A DNA stretch of 64,000 nucleotides from Cryobacterium melibiosiphilum (lineage in GTDB: Bacteria > Actinomycetota > Actinomycetes > Actinomycetales > Microbacteriaceae). The position numbers were made by a program, and so were the translations under genes. The stretch's first letter is position 1; each line of letters starts with the position of its first letter. Under the pieces are notes generated by a model. That model was not told the origin of the DNA. It worked only from the letters and a program-made list of their open reading frames with translations, and did no database searches. The stretch is from NCBI RefSeq assembly GCF_003602235.1, contig NZ_QZVS01000083.1, positions 47,997 through 111,996 of the forward strand. The letters are read 5' to 3'. Shown here piece by piece: positions 23,131-33,400 of this stretch.

Positions 23131-24727
23131 TCCCGACGTACAGCAGGCGGCGTTCCTCATCCACCTGCAGCGGCCCGGCGGCGTAGGTGATCGGAACGAG
23201 CCCTTCGCTCAGCCCGATCACGAAGACGGCTTCCCACTCCAGGCCCTTCGCGGAGTGCATGGTCGACAGGGTCACGGCCGACACCGTCGGCTCGTGCTGG
23301 CCGGCCTGGCGTTCCATGAGCTCATCCGTGAACTGCCGGAAGGTTGTCCCGGGGGCCGCCTGGTCGACGAGCCCCATCAGGGCGTTCAGCGATTCCCAGC
23401 GATTGCGCACCGCACCCGGGGCATCCGGCGCCGTCTGGCTCCAGCCGAGCGAGCGCAACACGTCGCTGACCGATTTGAAGAGCGGCTCGCCGACGATCGA
23501 CACGGATGCCGCCCGCAGGCTCATCACGGCCTGCTTCACCTCGGGCAGGTCGAAGAATCGTTTGGAACCGCGGATCTGAAAGCTGACCCCGAGGTCGCCG
23601 AGGGCGGCTTCGAGCACCGCGGCCTGCACATTGATGCGGAACAGGATGGCGATGTCCTCGGGCCGGGTCCCGCCGGCGATCAGGTCGGCCACCGCCTGCG
23701 CGATGCCGCGCGCCTCGGCGATATCGCTGGCGAAGTCACGCACGACGGGTGCCGTGCCGGCTCCGGCGCCGGACGCTGTGGCGGCCTGGAGGGTCAGCGC
23801 ACCCGGCCGGCCGCGCATGAGCTGGTTGGCCGTTGCCACGATGGCCGCGGTGGATCGGTAGTTCTGCTCCAGGCGCACCACGGTCGCGTCCTCGTAACGT
23901 CCGGGAAATTCGAGCAGGTACTCGCTGCGCGCTCCCGCGAAGGAATAGATGGTCTGGCTCGCGTCGCCGACGACGCACAGGTCGCGGCGTTCACCGAGCC
24001 AGAGCAGCAGCAGGGAGTATTGCAGCGGGGAGACGTCCTGGAACTCATCGACGACGAAGAACCGATACTGTTCCCGCACCTGCAGTGCGACAGAGGGCTC
24101 GGCCTCGATCATCCCCGCCATGGCCAGCAACACGTCTTCAAAGTCGATCTGCTTGCGCTCGTCTTTCAGACGCTCGTAGCGTTCCTGCATCGCGACGACC
24201 TGGTCGAGGTCCAGTCTCCCGGGCAGGGCGCGGCCGCCGATCCCGGCGCCGTACTGGTCGAGGCTGAGCCCGCTGGTCTTGCGCCATTCGATCTCGGCGG
24301 CCAGGTCGCGCAGGGTCGCGGTGTCGATCTTCAGGTGCAGCGTCTCGGCGACATGTCCGAGCAGTCGAGCTTTGCCGTCGAGGATGCGGGGCGCCTGGCC
24401 CCCGACCACGTGCGGCCAGAAGTAATTGAGCTGCGACAGTGCCGCGGCGTGAAAAGTGCGTGCGGCCACCCCGCCGGCGCCGAGGTGGCGCAGTCGGCCC
24501 CGCAGTTCGGCCGCGGACCGGGACGTGAAGGTGAGCGCCATGACCCGGTTCGGTGCATAGGCACCGGTCGCGACCCCGTAGGCGATGCGGTGCGTGATGG
24601 CGCGGGTCTTGCCGGTGCCGGCTCCGGCGAGCATGCAGACCGGGCCGATGAGCGCTTCGGCCGCCACCCGCTGTTGGTCATCGAGGCCGGCCAGGAGTCC
24701 CTCCGCCGTGATCGTGCGTGGGCTCAC
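22994..24727 (-). CDS. uvrD2: UvrD/Rep-type DNA helicase, UvrD2-like
   Basis: 577 residues. Superfamily 1 3'-5' helicase motifs in order: QQRVAAEALIGPVCMLAGAG then TGKTRAIT (Walker A), DEFQDVSPLQ (II), GDASQTIYSF (III), YRSTAAIV (IV), STMHSAKGLEWE (V) and YVGITRARTRL (VI). The mycobacterial UvrD2 also has an HRDC domain; here the protein ends soon after motif VI, so this copy is shorter. The GTG at 24727 overlaps the nudC stop (GTGA), which sets the start and shows an operon. Acts in DNA repair or replication. Confidence 0.88.
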   Translation of the reverse strand: MSPRTITAEGLLAGLDDQQRVAAEALIGPVCMLAGAGTGKTRAITHRIAYGVATGAYAPNRVMALTFTSRSAAELRGRLRHLGAGGVAARTFHAAALSQLNYFWPHVVGGQAPRILDGKARLLGHVAETLHLKIDTATLRDLAAEIEWRKTSGLSLDQYGAGIGGRALPGRLDLDQVVAMQERYERLKDERKQIDFEDVLLAMAGMIEAEPSVALQVREQYRFFVVDEFQDVSPLQYSLLLLWLGERRDLCVVGDASQTIYSFAGARSEYLLEFPGRYEDATVVRLEQNYRSTAAIVATANQLMRGRPGALTLQAATASGAGAGTAPVVRDFASDIAEARGIAQAVADLIAGGTRPEDIAILFRINVQAAVLEAALGDLGVSFQIRGSKRFFDLPEVKQAVMSLRAASVSIVGEPLFKSVSDVLRSLGWSQTAPDAPGAVRNRWESLNALMGLVDQAAPGTTFRQFTDELMERQAGQHEPTVSAVTLSTMHSAKGLEWEAVFVIGLSEGLVPITYAAGPLQVDEERRLLYVGITRARTRLALSWAATGPQQRAPRERSRFLEELGIRTTRAAGARGA

Positions 24728-25719
24728 CCGGCGGCCAGCCACTGTTCGATCATCGCGTGCGCGATCGACGAGGGACCCGGCAGCATCAGCCAGCTGGCGT
24801 CGGCGGCGCGCAGTTCCTGCCGGGTGAACCAGCGCAGGTCGAGGATTTCCGCGCCATCGGGCGCGAGCGCTGCGGGATCCTGCTCGGAGGCGACGCGCGC
24901 GGTGAAGCCGCACATGATCGAGGCCGGGAAAGGCCAGGGCTGGGAGCCGAGGTAGGTCGCATCCGTGACGCGCAGCCCGGACTCTTCGAAGGATTCCCGC
25001 AGCACGGCGGCCTCGAGGGACTCCCCCGGTTCCACGAATCCGGCCAGCAGCGAGTACCGGTTGTTCTCCCAGAGGGCGTTGGAACCGAGCAGCAGGCGAT
25101 CGGCGGCATCCGTGATCAGCATGATCACCGCCGGATCGGTGCGCGGAAAGATCTGGCTGCCGCACGCCGTGCAGCGCCGCACCCAGCCGGCCGCTTCGCT
25201 GGCCGCCGCGGCTCCGCACCGAGGACAGAACCGGTGCGAATGGTGCCAGTTGCGCAGGCCGAGGGCCTCGGCGAAGACTCCGGTGTCCCGGTCGCCGAGC
25301 GTCGCTGCCAGGTCGCGCAGGCTCCGCCAGCGAGCGGAATCAGACTCGAGGGAGGCGGCTTGGTCATCGTCGAGTTCGATGGCGAGCAGCGGGGTGCCGA
25401 CCGGTTCAGGGGCACCGGGATCGAGGGAGCGGCCGAGGTAGACGATGATGGCGGTGGGATCGAGCGGGGGGAGAATCGCGGGCGGCAGGAACGCCAGGTG
25501 CGGCTCACGGGCGTCGCCGGGGAGCACCAGGGCTGTGCCGTTCCACAATGGAACGACCCGAGTGGCGGCATCCGCCCAGAGGGTGGCGACCAGGTCGGGC
25601 AGCGCCCGCGCCTCGTGGTCGCGGTCGACGAGGTAACGGGACAGCGGCAGCCGGGCGGTGAAAGCGAACGATGCGGAGTCGGACAGGGTGAAATCTGACG
25701 ATCTGACTTCGGACGACAT
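24724..25719 (-). CDS. nudC: NAD(H) pyrophosphatase / NAD-RNA decapping Nudix enzyme
   Basis: 331 residues. NudC cleaves NADH to NMNH and AMP and removes NAD caps from RNA. The zinc ribbon (CPRCG and CTACG near 165-185), the Nudix box GFVEPGESLEAAV then RESFEESGL near 235, and the SQPWPFPASIM signature near 262 are all intact. The start at 25719 has GGAG seven bases upstream; a GTG at 25755 would add 12 residues. Operon with uvrD2, the same order as in mycobacteria. Confidence 0.92.
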   Translation of the reverse strand: MSSEVRSSDFTLSDSASFAFTARLPLSRYLVDRDHEARALPDLVATLWADAATRVVPLWNGTALVLPGDAREPHLAFLPPAILPPLDPTAIIVYLGRSLDPGAPEPVGTPLLAIELDDDQAASLESDSARWRSLRDLAATLGDRDTGVFAEALGLRNWHHSHRFCPRCGAAAASEAAGWVRRCTACGSQIFPRTDPAVIMLITDAADRLLLGSNALWENNRYSLLAGFVEPGESLEAAVLRESFEESGLRVTDATYLGSQPWPFPASIMCGFTARVASEQDPAALAPDGAEILDLRWFTRQELRAADASWLMLPGPSSIAHAMIEQWLAAG

Positions 25720-25823
25720 CGGGAACTCCGCAGGCTGCTTGGGGGGCACGGACACGGTGCCGAAGTGGTGTGGGGGCGTGGCGAACGACCACCAGGGGGG
25801 AAAGTCGACCTAACCTAGTAGGC

Positions 25824-27068
25824 ATGGCCAGATCTCATCTCACTCTAGCCGCGTTGGCTACTTCTGCTCTCTCGGGCCTCGACGTGGCCCGCACCCGCAA
25901 GTACAGCCACGGCGGCACCGGCATGTTCGATTCCGCCCTGCTGGTCGACCGCGACGGGCGCGAACTCATCATTCGGGTGCCGATGACCCAGTCGGCCGAA
26001 ACCGAACAGTCCGCGGACCTCGTGGCGCTGCGCGCGCTCACCGTCGGCAACCGCAGCCGGTTGCCGTTCGACGTGCCGCAGTTCGTCGGCCAGACTCCCG
26101 CGTCGGGTACCCGCGCGATCGTCTATGAGCTGCTGCCCGGCGACAGCTTCGATGCGGATGCCCTCACCTCCCACGCGGGCGTCGCCGGCTCCCTGGGCCG
26201 GGCCATCGCGGCCGTGCACGCCCTGCCGACCGCGTTCATCCAGGATGCCGGATTGCCGCAGCAGAGTGCCCAGGATTGCCGCACCGGCGTGATCGACCTG
26301 ATCGATCGCGCTGCGGCGACCGGCTTTCTGCCGGCCGCGCTGCTGCGGCGCTGGGAGCAGGCGACCGACGACGACGCCCTGTGGCAGTTCGCCCCCTGCG
26401 TGGTGCACGGCTCGCTCTCGGCCGATTCGATCCTGATCACCGACGATGCCGTCTCGGGGGTGCTCGGCTGGGCCGGCCTCAGCGTCAATGATCCCGCCCG
26501 CGACCTGCACTGGCTCCTGGCCGCCCGCGGCCAGTTTGCCGAGACGGCCATGGAGACCTACATCACGGCACGCCAGGGCGGTGACGCCCACATCGTGCAG
26601 CGCGCCATGCTCTACGCCGAACTCGAACTGGCTCGCTGGCTGCTTCACGGCGTCGACAGTCACGACCAGGCCGTGATCGACGACGCGATCGGCATGCTCG
26701 ACGGGCTCGTGGGAACCGTGCACGACCGCTCGTCGCATCCGCTCTCCCCCGAGACCGGTCCGATCATGACCGTGCGGGACGTGGAGAGCATGCTCGACGA
26801 GATTCCCGTCGCGGCGCGCGGAAACGGCCAGCACACCGCGATGCACACCGACACCTACGATGCCGCCGAATTCGCCGAGAGCGACTTCGCCGACTCAGAA
26901 TCGGGTTCGGAGGCGTTCAGAGACGCAACGGGGTTCACCGAGACCGAGACCCATTTCGACACCGAGACCGAGACCCCGGCCGCGACCGCTCAGCGGACCG
27001 ATGGCGCCGGAGTCGCCACGGGCGCCGATGCTGACGCCCACGCGGCCCGCAGGTCCTCTTCGGAGTAG
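25824..27068 (+). CDS. Aminoglycoside/macrolide phosphotransferase-like protein, probably inactive kinase
   Basis: 414 residues. The fold resembles the APH/MPH kinases: an N-lobe with the glycine-rich YSHGGTGMFDSALLV, then a catalytic-loop region at about 195-230. There the usual HGDLHxxN reads HGSLSADS and the usual IDW-D reads LGWAG, so both catalytic and metal-binding Asp residues are missing. It is thus likely a pseudokinase. The last 85 residues are acidic, rich in Thr/Glu/Ala and disordered. TAACCT is seven bases before the ATG. The 3' end overlaps adnB by 79 bp on the opposite strand. Confidence 0.7.
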   Translation: MARSHLTLAALATSALSGLDVARTRKYSHGGTGMFDSALLVDRDGRELIIRVPMTQSAETEQSADLVALRALTVGNRSRLPFDVPQFVGQTPASGTRAIVYELLPGDSFDADALTSHAGVAGSLGRAIAAVHALPTAFIQDAGLPQQSAQDCRTGVIDLIDRAAATGFLPAALLRRWEQATDDDALWQFAPCVVHGSLSADSILITDDAVSGVLGWAGLSVNDPARDLHWLLAARGQFAETAMETYITARQGGDAHIVQRAMLYAELELARWLLHGVDSHDQAVIDDAIGMLDGLVGTVHDRSSHPLSPETGPIMTVRDVESMLDEIPVAARGNGQHTAMHTDTYDAAEFAESDFADSESGSEAFRDATGFTETETHFDTETETPAATAQRTDGAGVATGADADAHAARRSSSE

Positions 27069-30000
27069 AGCCGGTCGGGGGCGATGATGGTGTCGTCGGC
27101 GACGAAGTAGAAGACGGCGTCGACGATGCCGGGGTCGATTCCCTTCCAACGTGCGTAGGCCAGCCGGTAGAGCGCGAGCTGGGTTTGCTTGAGTTCGAGG
27201 TCGGCGGCGTTTTTCGGGGCTCGTCCGGTTTTCCAGTCGACGACCTGGTAGCCGGTGGGGGTTTCGTAGACGGCGTCGAGTTTGCAGATGAACACCTGTC
27301 CGGCGAGGGCAAGGTGGATCTCGATCTCGACGTCGACGGGCCGACGCGAGGCCCACGGCGACTGCTCGAACGTGCGCTGGAGCACGGCGAGGCGTTCGCG
27401 TTCACCCGGCTGATTGTCGCCCAAGCCGGCATCGTGGAGCGGGCCGGCATCGAGCGGGCCGGCATCGAGCGGATCGGCGTCATCCAACTCGAACAGGCCG
27501 GCATCAATCTGGTCACCGGATGCGACCCCGCCGGACCGTTGCTCAACCCAGGAGTGGAAGAGGGTGCCGAGGCGGGTTGCCCGGTAGGGGCGTTCCGGCA
27601 TCGGGCGGGCCAGGCCGCGGGTCACGGCTGCGGCGTCGTCGACGTAGTCTTTGAACCGGGAGGCCGGGATGCGTACCGGCAGCTCCACGGCGACGCCGCC
27701 GGCCAGTCGCAGGGCACGCTCTTCGAGCAGCAGCGTCACCTCCCGGGCCCACTCGGAGCCTGCGGACGTCGACGCTGCGGCGTCGCTCGGCGTCGCGGCT
27801 TGCCGGGCGGCCTGCGCGGTCACGACGAGGGCCGCGGCGGCTTCGACGACCGGGCGGCGGATACCGAGCGGGTCGAACGGCCAGATCTCACGGCCGGTGT
27901 CGGTCGAAGCGGGCTTGTCGGTGTCGACGCTGCCGTCCGGCAGGGCGGGGATGAGTCCGGCCTCGGCGAGTTCGACGAGGTACGGGCTGGGCCCACGCAC
28001 GGTGCTGCCCGAGGCCCAGTAGGAGCCGGTGAGCAGCAGGGAGTGCTGTGACCGGGTCGTCGCGACATAGATGAGGCGGCGTTCCTCGGCATCGTGCCGG
28101 GCGGCGAGCTCGTCTTTGAAGGCGAGGAATTCGGCGTCGTAGGACAGCTGGGTGTCGTGCTGCCCCCAGCGCAGCTGGGGCAGTTCGGCCCGGTCGCCGC
28201 GGAACGGGTAGGGCAGTTCGCCGAAGCGCAGCCAGCCGCTGACCTCGCGCGCCGGCGCCGGCAGGCTCTTCGCGGTGAGGTTGGGGATGGCCACGAAGTC
28301 CCACTCCAGTCCCTTGGCACCGTGGATGGTCAGCAGTTGCACGGCGCCCGCTTCACCGGGTTCGGGGCGGGGTCCGAGATCATCGTTGCGCTCGGCGCGG
28401 GTGAGCCAGCGCAGAAAACTGCCCAGTGTGCCCTGTTCGTCGCTGTCGAGGAACGCCCCGACCGTGTCGTGGAAGGCATACAGGTTTTCGAGGCCCCGCG
28501 TCTCGTTGGCGACGAGTTCGATGTCGAGGCGCAGTTCCTGTTCGATCAAGCGCACGAAGTCGAGCAGCGGAAGCCCGGCCCGTGACCGGAAGAAGGCCAG
28601 TTGACGGCCGGCATCGCGCAGCCGTTCCCGGCCGGTCTCGCTGAACGCGACGAGCTGGCCATGCGCCGGGGCGGCCGTGGCCACAAAATCGAGGGCGTCG
28701 ACGAGGGACCGGCCGTCGTCGGCGACGACGGAGTCCCGCAGGCGGGCCCGTACCTCGTCGCTGACCTTCTTCTGCGCCCAGTCGTGGGTGGCCAGCCAGC
28801 CGGCGACCCCGGCGAGCGCTTGCAGGTCACGCACGCCCAGGCGCCAGCGGCCGCCGCTGAGCAGGCGCACGAGCTCGCTGCCGGCCGAGGGGTCATGTAC
28901 GGCACGCAGCACGCTGATGACGTCGGCGACTTCGGGGGTCGAGAGTAGTCCGCCGAGGCCGAGTACGTGGGCGCGCACCCCGTGTTCGCGCAGCACCTCG
29001 GCGAAGAGGTCCATCTCCCGGCGGGCCCGAAAGAGCATTGCCCCGGTCTTGTCGCTGCCAATCGTGCTGCCGGTGCTCGGCAGCCGCGCGGCGAACCAGG
29101 AGGCGACCGCCTGCGCCTCGTCGGCGATGGTCTCCACCATCGCGGCCTCGACCGTGCCCTCGGTCTTGCCGGGCGGCGTTTTCAGGGTTTCGACCTGGAT
29201 GCCACCCGGCTGGGCGCGCAGTTGCTCGCTCAGGGGGGCGACGAGCGCGTTGGCGACGCCGAGCACCGTGACGGGGTTGCGCCAGGTGCAGGAGAGGGAC
29301 ATGGCCGGCGCTTCGGCGTTGGAGAGCCCGGCGAAACTGCGCGAGAAGCCGAGCAGGTTTGCGGATGACGCGCCGCGCCATCCGTAGATCGACTGGTGCG
29401 GGTCCCCCACGGCCATCACCGGGTGGTGGGCGAACAGGGTGTGCAGCAGCTCGGTCTGCAGCACGGAGGTGTCTTGGTATTCGTCGAGCAGGACAATGCG
29501 GTACTGGTCGCGGTAGCGGTCGACCACGGTGTGTACCTTCTGGCAGACCTGTAGGGCGAGGGCGACCTGGTCGGAAAATTCGATGAGGCCGAGGCGGTGT
29601 TTTTCGGCCTGATAGCTCGCGGCGAGCCGGGCCAGAACCGGCAGCGGGGCCACGGCGGCGATCGACTCGGTGACCGACGCATAGGGGATCTTCTTGCGCG
29701 GGGAGCCGTACGGCAACTCGGCGAGGTAGTCGAAGCCCGCGGCGAGGCCGGCCAGGTCGTGGCCGGGAACGTCGAGCCGGTCGGCAACGGGGATGAAGGG
29801 TGGGGGGTTCTCGGCGAGGGCGCGGCTCAGGGCGAGCACGGCATCCGTCACGGCGTCGACCTTCTTGCCGAACGGCACGAGCTGGCCGTCTCCCTGGCTG
29901 ATCACGACCTGGCGGGCCAGGAGCCAGGCCGAGTTCTCGTCGAGCAGCACGGATTCGGGCTCGCGCCCGAGAAGCAGGGCGTTGTCGGTGAACAACCGAC

Positions 30001-30418
30001 TCGCGAAGGAGTTGTAGGTGGAGACGGCGGGGGTGTTGAAGAGGTCGGAGGTGTCGCGGGTGAAGCTGTCCTCGGTTGCCTCGGGCATGGCGGGGACCGG
30101 CATCAGGCCGGCGGCCGCAAGCTCACCGATGCGTCTGTTGATGCGCTCGGCGAGCTCTCCCGCGGCCTTGCGGGTGAACGTGAGGCCGAGGATCTGGTCG
30201 GCGCGGGCGTGCCCGTTGGCCAGCAGCCACAGCACCCGGTTGGCCATGGTCTCGGTCTTGCCGCTGCCGGCGCCCGCCACCACCAGGGTCGGGGTGAGCG
30301 GAGCCTCGATGACCCGCTGCTGCTCCGCGGTCGGGGGCGGCATCTGCAGGGTCGCGGCGATCGTGAGCGCGGAGATCGGCACCGGCACGGCACGGGACGG
30401 CTGGGCGGGAAGGGTCAT
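26990..30418 (-). CDS. adnB: AdnB subunit of the AdnAB helicase-nuclease
   Basis: 1142 residues. The AdnAB dimer processes double-strand breaks in actinobacteria, in place of RecBCD or AddAB. Helicase motifs are intact: GAGSGKTETMANR near 47 (Walker A), LLDEYQDTS near 315, GDPHQSIYGWRGA near 345, LTIHGAKGLEWDFV near 690 and YVATTRSQHSLLL near 780. The C-terminal nuclease has FICKLDAVYE and VVDWKTGRA plus QTQLALYRLAY near 1050-1095. The ATG overlaps the adnA stop (ATGA). Between motor and nuclease is a DAGPL repeat. This is the active motor subunit in mycobacteria. Confidence 0.92.
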   Translation of the reverse strand: MTLPAQPSRAVPVPISALTIAATLQMPPPTAEQQRVIEAPLTPTLVVAGAGSGKTETMANRVLWLLANGHARADQILGLTFTRKAAGELAERINRRIGELAAAGLMPVPAMPEATEDSFTRDTSDLFNTPAVSTYNSFASRLFTDNALLLGREPESVLLDENSAWLLARQVVISQGDGQLVPFGKKVDAVTDAVLALSRALAENPPPFIPVADRLDVPGHDLAGLAAGFDYLAELPYGSPRKKIPYASVTESIAAVAPLPVLARLAASYQAEKHRLGLIEFSDQVALALQVCQKVHTVVDRYRDQYRIVLLDEYQDTSVLQTELLHTLFAHHPVMAVGDPHQSIYGWRGASSANLLGFSRSFAGLSNAEAPAMSLSCTWRNPVTVLGVANALVAPLSEQLRAQPGGIQVETLKTPPGKTEGTVEAAMVETIADEAQAVASWFAARLPSTGSTIGSDKTGAMLFRARREMDLFAEVLREHGVRAHVLGLGGLLSTPEVADVISVLRAVHDPSAGSELVRLLSGGRWRLGVRDLQALAGVAGWLATHDWAQKKVSDEVRARLRDSVVADDGRSLVDALDFVATAAPAHGQLVAFSETGRERLRDAGRQLAFFRSRAGLPLLDFVRLIEQELRLDIELVANETRGLENLYAFHDTVGAFLDSDEQGTLGSFLRWLTRAERNDDLGPRPEPGEAGAVQLLTIHGAKGLEWDFVAIPNLTAKSLPAPAREVSGWLRFGELPYPFRGDRAELPQLRWGQHDTQLSYDAEFLAFKDELAARHDAEERRLIYVATTRSQHSLLLTGSYWASGSTVRGPSPYLVELAEAGLIPALPDGSVDTDKPASTDTGREIWPFDPLGIRRPVVEAAAALVVTAQAARQAATPSDAAASTSAGSEWAREVTLLLEERALRLAGGVAVELPVRIPASRFKDYVDDAAAVTRGLARPMPERPYRATRLGTLFHSWVEQRSGGVASGDQIDAGLFELDDADPLDAGPLDAGPLHDAGLGDNQPGERERLAVLQRTFEQSPWASRRPVDVEIEIHLALAGQVFICKLDAVYETPTGYQVVDWKTGRAPKNAADLELKQTQLALYRLAYARWKGIDPGIVDAVFYFVADDTIIAPDRLYSEEDLRAAWASASAPVATPAPSVR
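27441..27470 (-). repeat. 15-bp tandem repeat inside adnB
   Basis: Two perfect copies of GGGCCGGCATCGAGC flanked by decayed copies. They encode DAGPL units on the minus strand, in the linker before the nuclease domain. Confidence 0.85.
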
Positions 30419-33400
30419 GAGCTCACCTGTTTGATGATGTGGATGCGGCAGGCGCCGAAGGAGCGCGGGTCGAGGCAGTGGCTGGCGATTTCGGCCTGGA
30501 AAACGGCGCCGCCCATGGCGGTCGCGTCATCGCCGACGCGGGTGCGGAAGGTTTCGAGTTCGTCGGGGGTGAAGACCTGTTGGGTGGGATTGCGGTAGTT
30601 CTGTTTCTGGGTGCCCGAGGAGACGATCACCAGGCGCGCGCCGGCCAGATCGGTCGTCTCGGGGTCGATGCCGGTGATCGCGCCGTCGGCGAAGGCCAGC
30701 TGGTAGGCACCCAGCTGCGGGTGGTCCACCACCCCCTTGTCGCCGGTGGGGTCACCCTTGCCCGTCTTGAGGTCGACGATCACCGCACGGCCGTCGGCGA
30801 GGCGTTCCACCCGGTCGATGGTTCCCGAGAGCACCGCGCCACCCACCGCGAGTTCGAAACGGCCCTCGGCGCTGACCAACTCTGCGCCGGACCGGTCGAA
30901 GTCCCCGAGGTAGGACGCCAGCCGGTCGGTCAGCTGCCGCGCCTCGACCTTCTGCACCTGCGACTGCCAGTCCGAGTCGAAGACGAGCTCGCCCCAGCGG
31001 GCCTCGACGGCGGCCCAGAGCGCCTCGGGGGTTCGGGCATCCGGCTGGTTGGGCGGGGTGTCTTCCATCGCCTTGTGGATGATCGTTCCGAGGTTCGCGG
31101 CGGTGTTGGTGGTGCCGCCGCCGATCTGGCCGATCAGCCAGTGCAACGGGCAGGCTTCGAAGGAGGCCATCTTCGAGGGCGACACCCGCATCTTCTCGTC
31201 GCCGGCGTCGGGGTCATTGAGGCGCTGCACGGTGCTGGGTTCGGTCAGGCCGTACCATTCGGCCGGGTCGGCACCGGCGACGTCCTCGGCGGCCAGTCGC
31301 GCGAGCGTCGCTGCCTCTTCGGCGGCTCGCAGCGAGACGGATGCGCCCGTACCGGCGGCGCGGACGGCATCCGTCACCTCGCGGCGCAGGCGGCCGACCA
31401 TGCCGCGCAAGGACAACGGGAACCGGCCGAGCGGGGCCGGGTCGGGCGCTGGGAGCATGCGCAGGAAGACCGAGGGCTGGTTGTCGTCGTTGCTGATGGC
31501 GGTGATGAGCAGCTCGTGGCGGGCGCGGGAGGCGGCCTGGGCGAACATGCGCAACTCGTCGTGCAGCACGGCGAGCCGGGCCGCACCGCCGTCGGCAGCG
31601 CCTCCGGCGGCGGCGTCACCGACCGCGGCGAGGGCGAGATCCCCCGCGCCGAGCAGGGACCCACGAATACGCAGGTCGGGCCACACGTTCTCCTGCACGC
31701 CGGCGAGCACGACGATGTCGAACTCCTGGCCGATCGTGCCGCTGCCGGTCGAGACGGTGACGGCATCGCCGAGCGACCGGGGGGCGAGGGTGTCCTCGGG
31801 AACGTCGGTGTCGACGAGGTGCTCCAGGAAGAGCAGGGGCGGGGCCGCCGGGGTGCGCTCCACGTAACGCTGGGCCGCGGAGAACAGCGCGACGACGGCG
31901 TCGAGGTTGTGGTTGGCCTCGTCGGCGCCGATGCCGGTGCCCTGAGCCTGGTCGAACCACGTCGTGGCGAGACCGCTGCGGGTCCAGAGCCCCCAGAGCA
32001 GCTCTTCGATCGTGGCGCCGGCGTCGTATTCAGCGGATGCCGCCGCCAGGCTCGCCCCGCAGGCCGCCGCCCGGCGGGCGGTGCGGTTATCGATGCGGTC
32101 GAGGGTGCCGGGCACGGTGAGCGCGGCGACGAGCAGCTCATCGGGTGTCCGGGCCGGTGCGGGCGGTGTGGCTTCGGCGGCGGCTTCGTTTTCGGTGTCG
32201 GCTTCGGCGGTGTCCGCGTCGGCGAGGTCGAGCAGGCGCAGGGCGGCGCGCAGGCGGCGCAGGGTGATCGGGTCGAGGCCGCCGAGCGGGCCGCGCAGCA
32301 GTTCGACCGCCGCCTGCGCGTCGAGCGGACGCCTCCCGAGGGTCACGTCGAGCGCGAGGATGAACGCCCGCACGGCGAACTCGTCGCGCAGGGCGGTCTG
32401 CGCGGTGGACACCTGGGTCGGCACTTCGAGGGCGGCGAGTCCCTTCGACAGGGCGGGCACGAGCGAGCCGGCGCGCACGATCACGGCCATGTGCGACCAC
32501 GGTACCGCGCCGAGCACATGGCGTTCGCGCAGGCGCCGGGCGATCACCGAGAGTTGGTCGGCCGGGCTGGCGACCACGACGGTCTGCACGGCGTCGAGCG
32601 GGACGGCATCCGTCGGGGCCGCATTGGTTGGGGCCGCATTGGTTGGGGCAGTCGCCGGGGGCAACGCCTCGATCGCCCGTGCGGCACGCTGCGGACCGGC
32701 GGCGGCAGCGCCGATGCGGCTCGTGATCTCGCTCACGATGGCGCGCACCGCGGGCCCGTGGCGATAGACGGTATCGAGGTAGAGCGTGGGCACCAGGCGG
32801 ATCTGCGTGGGTTGCGCACCGCCGCGCGCCGCGGATGCGGTGAGGTAACTCCCCAGGCGACCGAGGGCATCCGGATGCGCGCCATGGAAGGACCCGGTGC
32901 TGATGTCGGGGTCACCGAAGAAGACGATCGCGACCCCGCGGGCGGCGAACTCGGCGAGCAGCGTGAGGGTGGCCTGAGTGACTTCCTGGGCGTCGTCGAG
33001 GATCAGCAGTCGCACTCCGGCCAGGGTTCCGAGGGTCGCGGCACCTGCGGGCCCGGGAGCGGCCACCCGCACCACCGCAGCGGCGAACTGGGCGAGTTCG
33101 GTGGAGTCGTACTGGCCGGGACGGGTCTGGTCTTTGACCTCTTCGTATCCGCTCACGAACTCGGCGGCCGCCGCCCATTCCGGCCGGCCAGCGGATGTTG
33201 CGAGCGCCGCGAGTCGTGCCGGCGTCACGCCGTACTCCACGGAGCGCATCATCAGGTCGCGCAGTTCGGTGCGGAATCCGCGCAGGCGGCGCACCTCGGG
33301 GCCGAGGCTCGCCGGCCAGGCGGGACCGGTGCCCTCGTCCAGATGGCCTTGCAGCAGCTCGGCGATGATCTGGTCCTGCTCGCCGCCGGTCAGCAGGGTC

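Noticed and set aside
26990..27068. Frameshift at the end of the phosphotransferase-like gene
   Set aside because: The frame stays open with usual codon use up to a normal stop, so an extended tail is simpler than an error, although re-sequencing would settle it.
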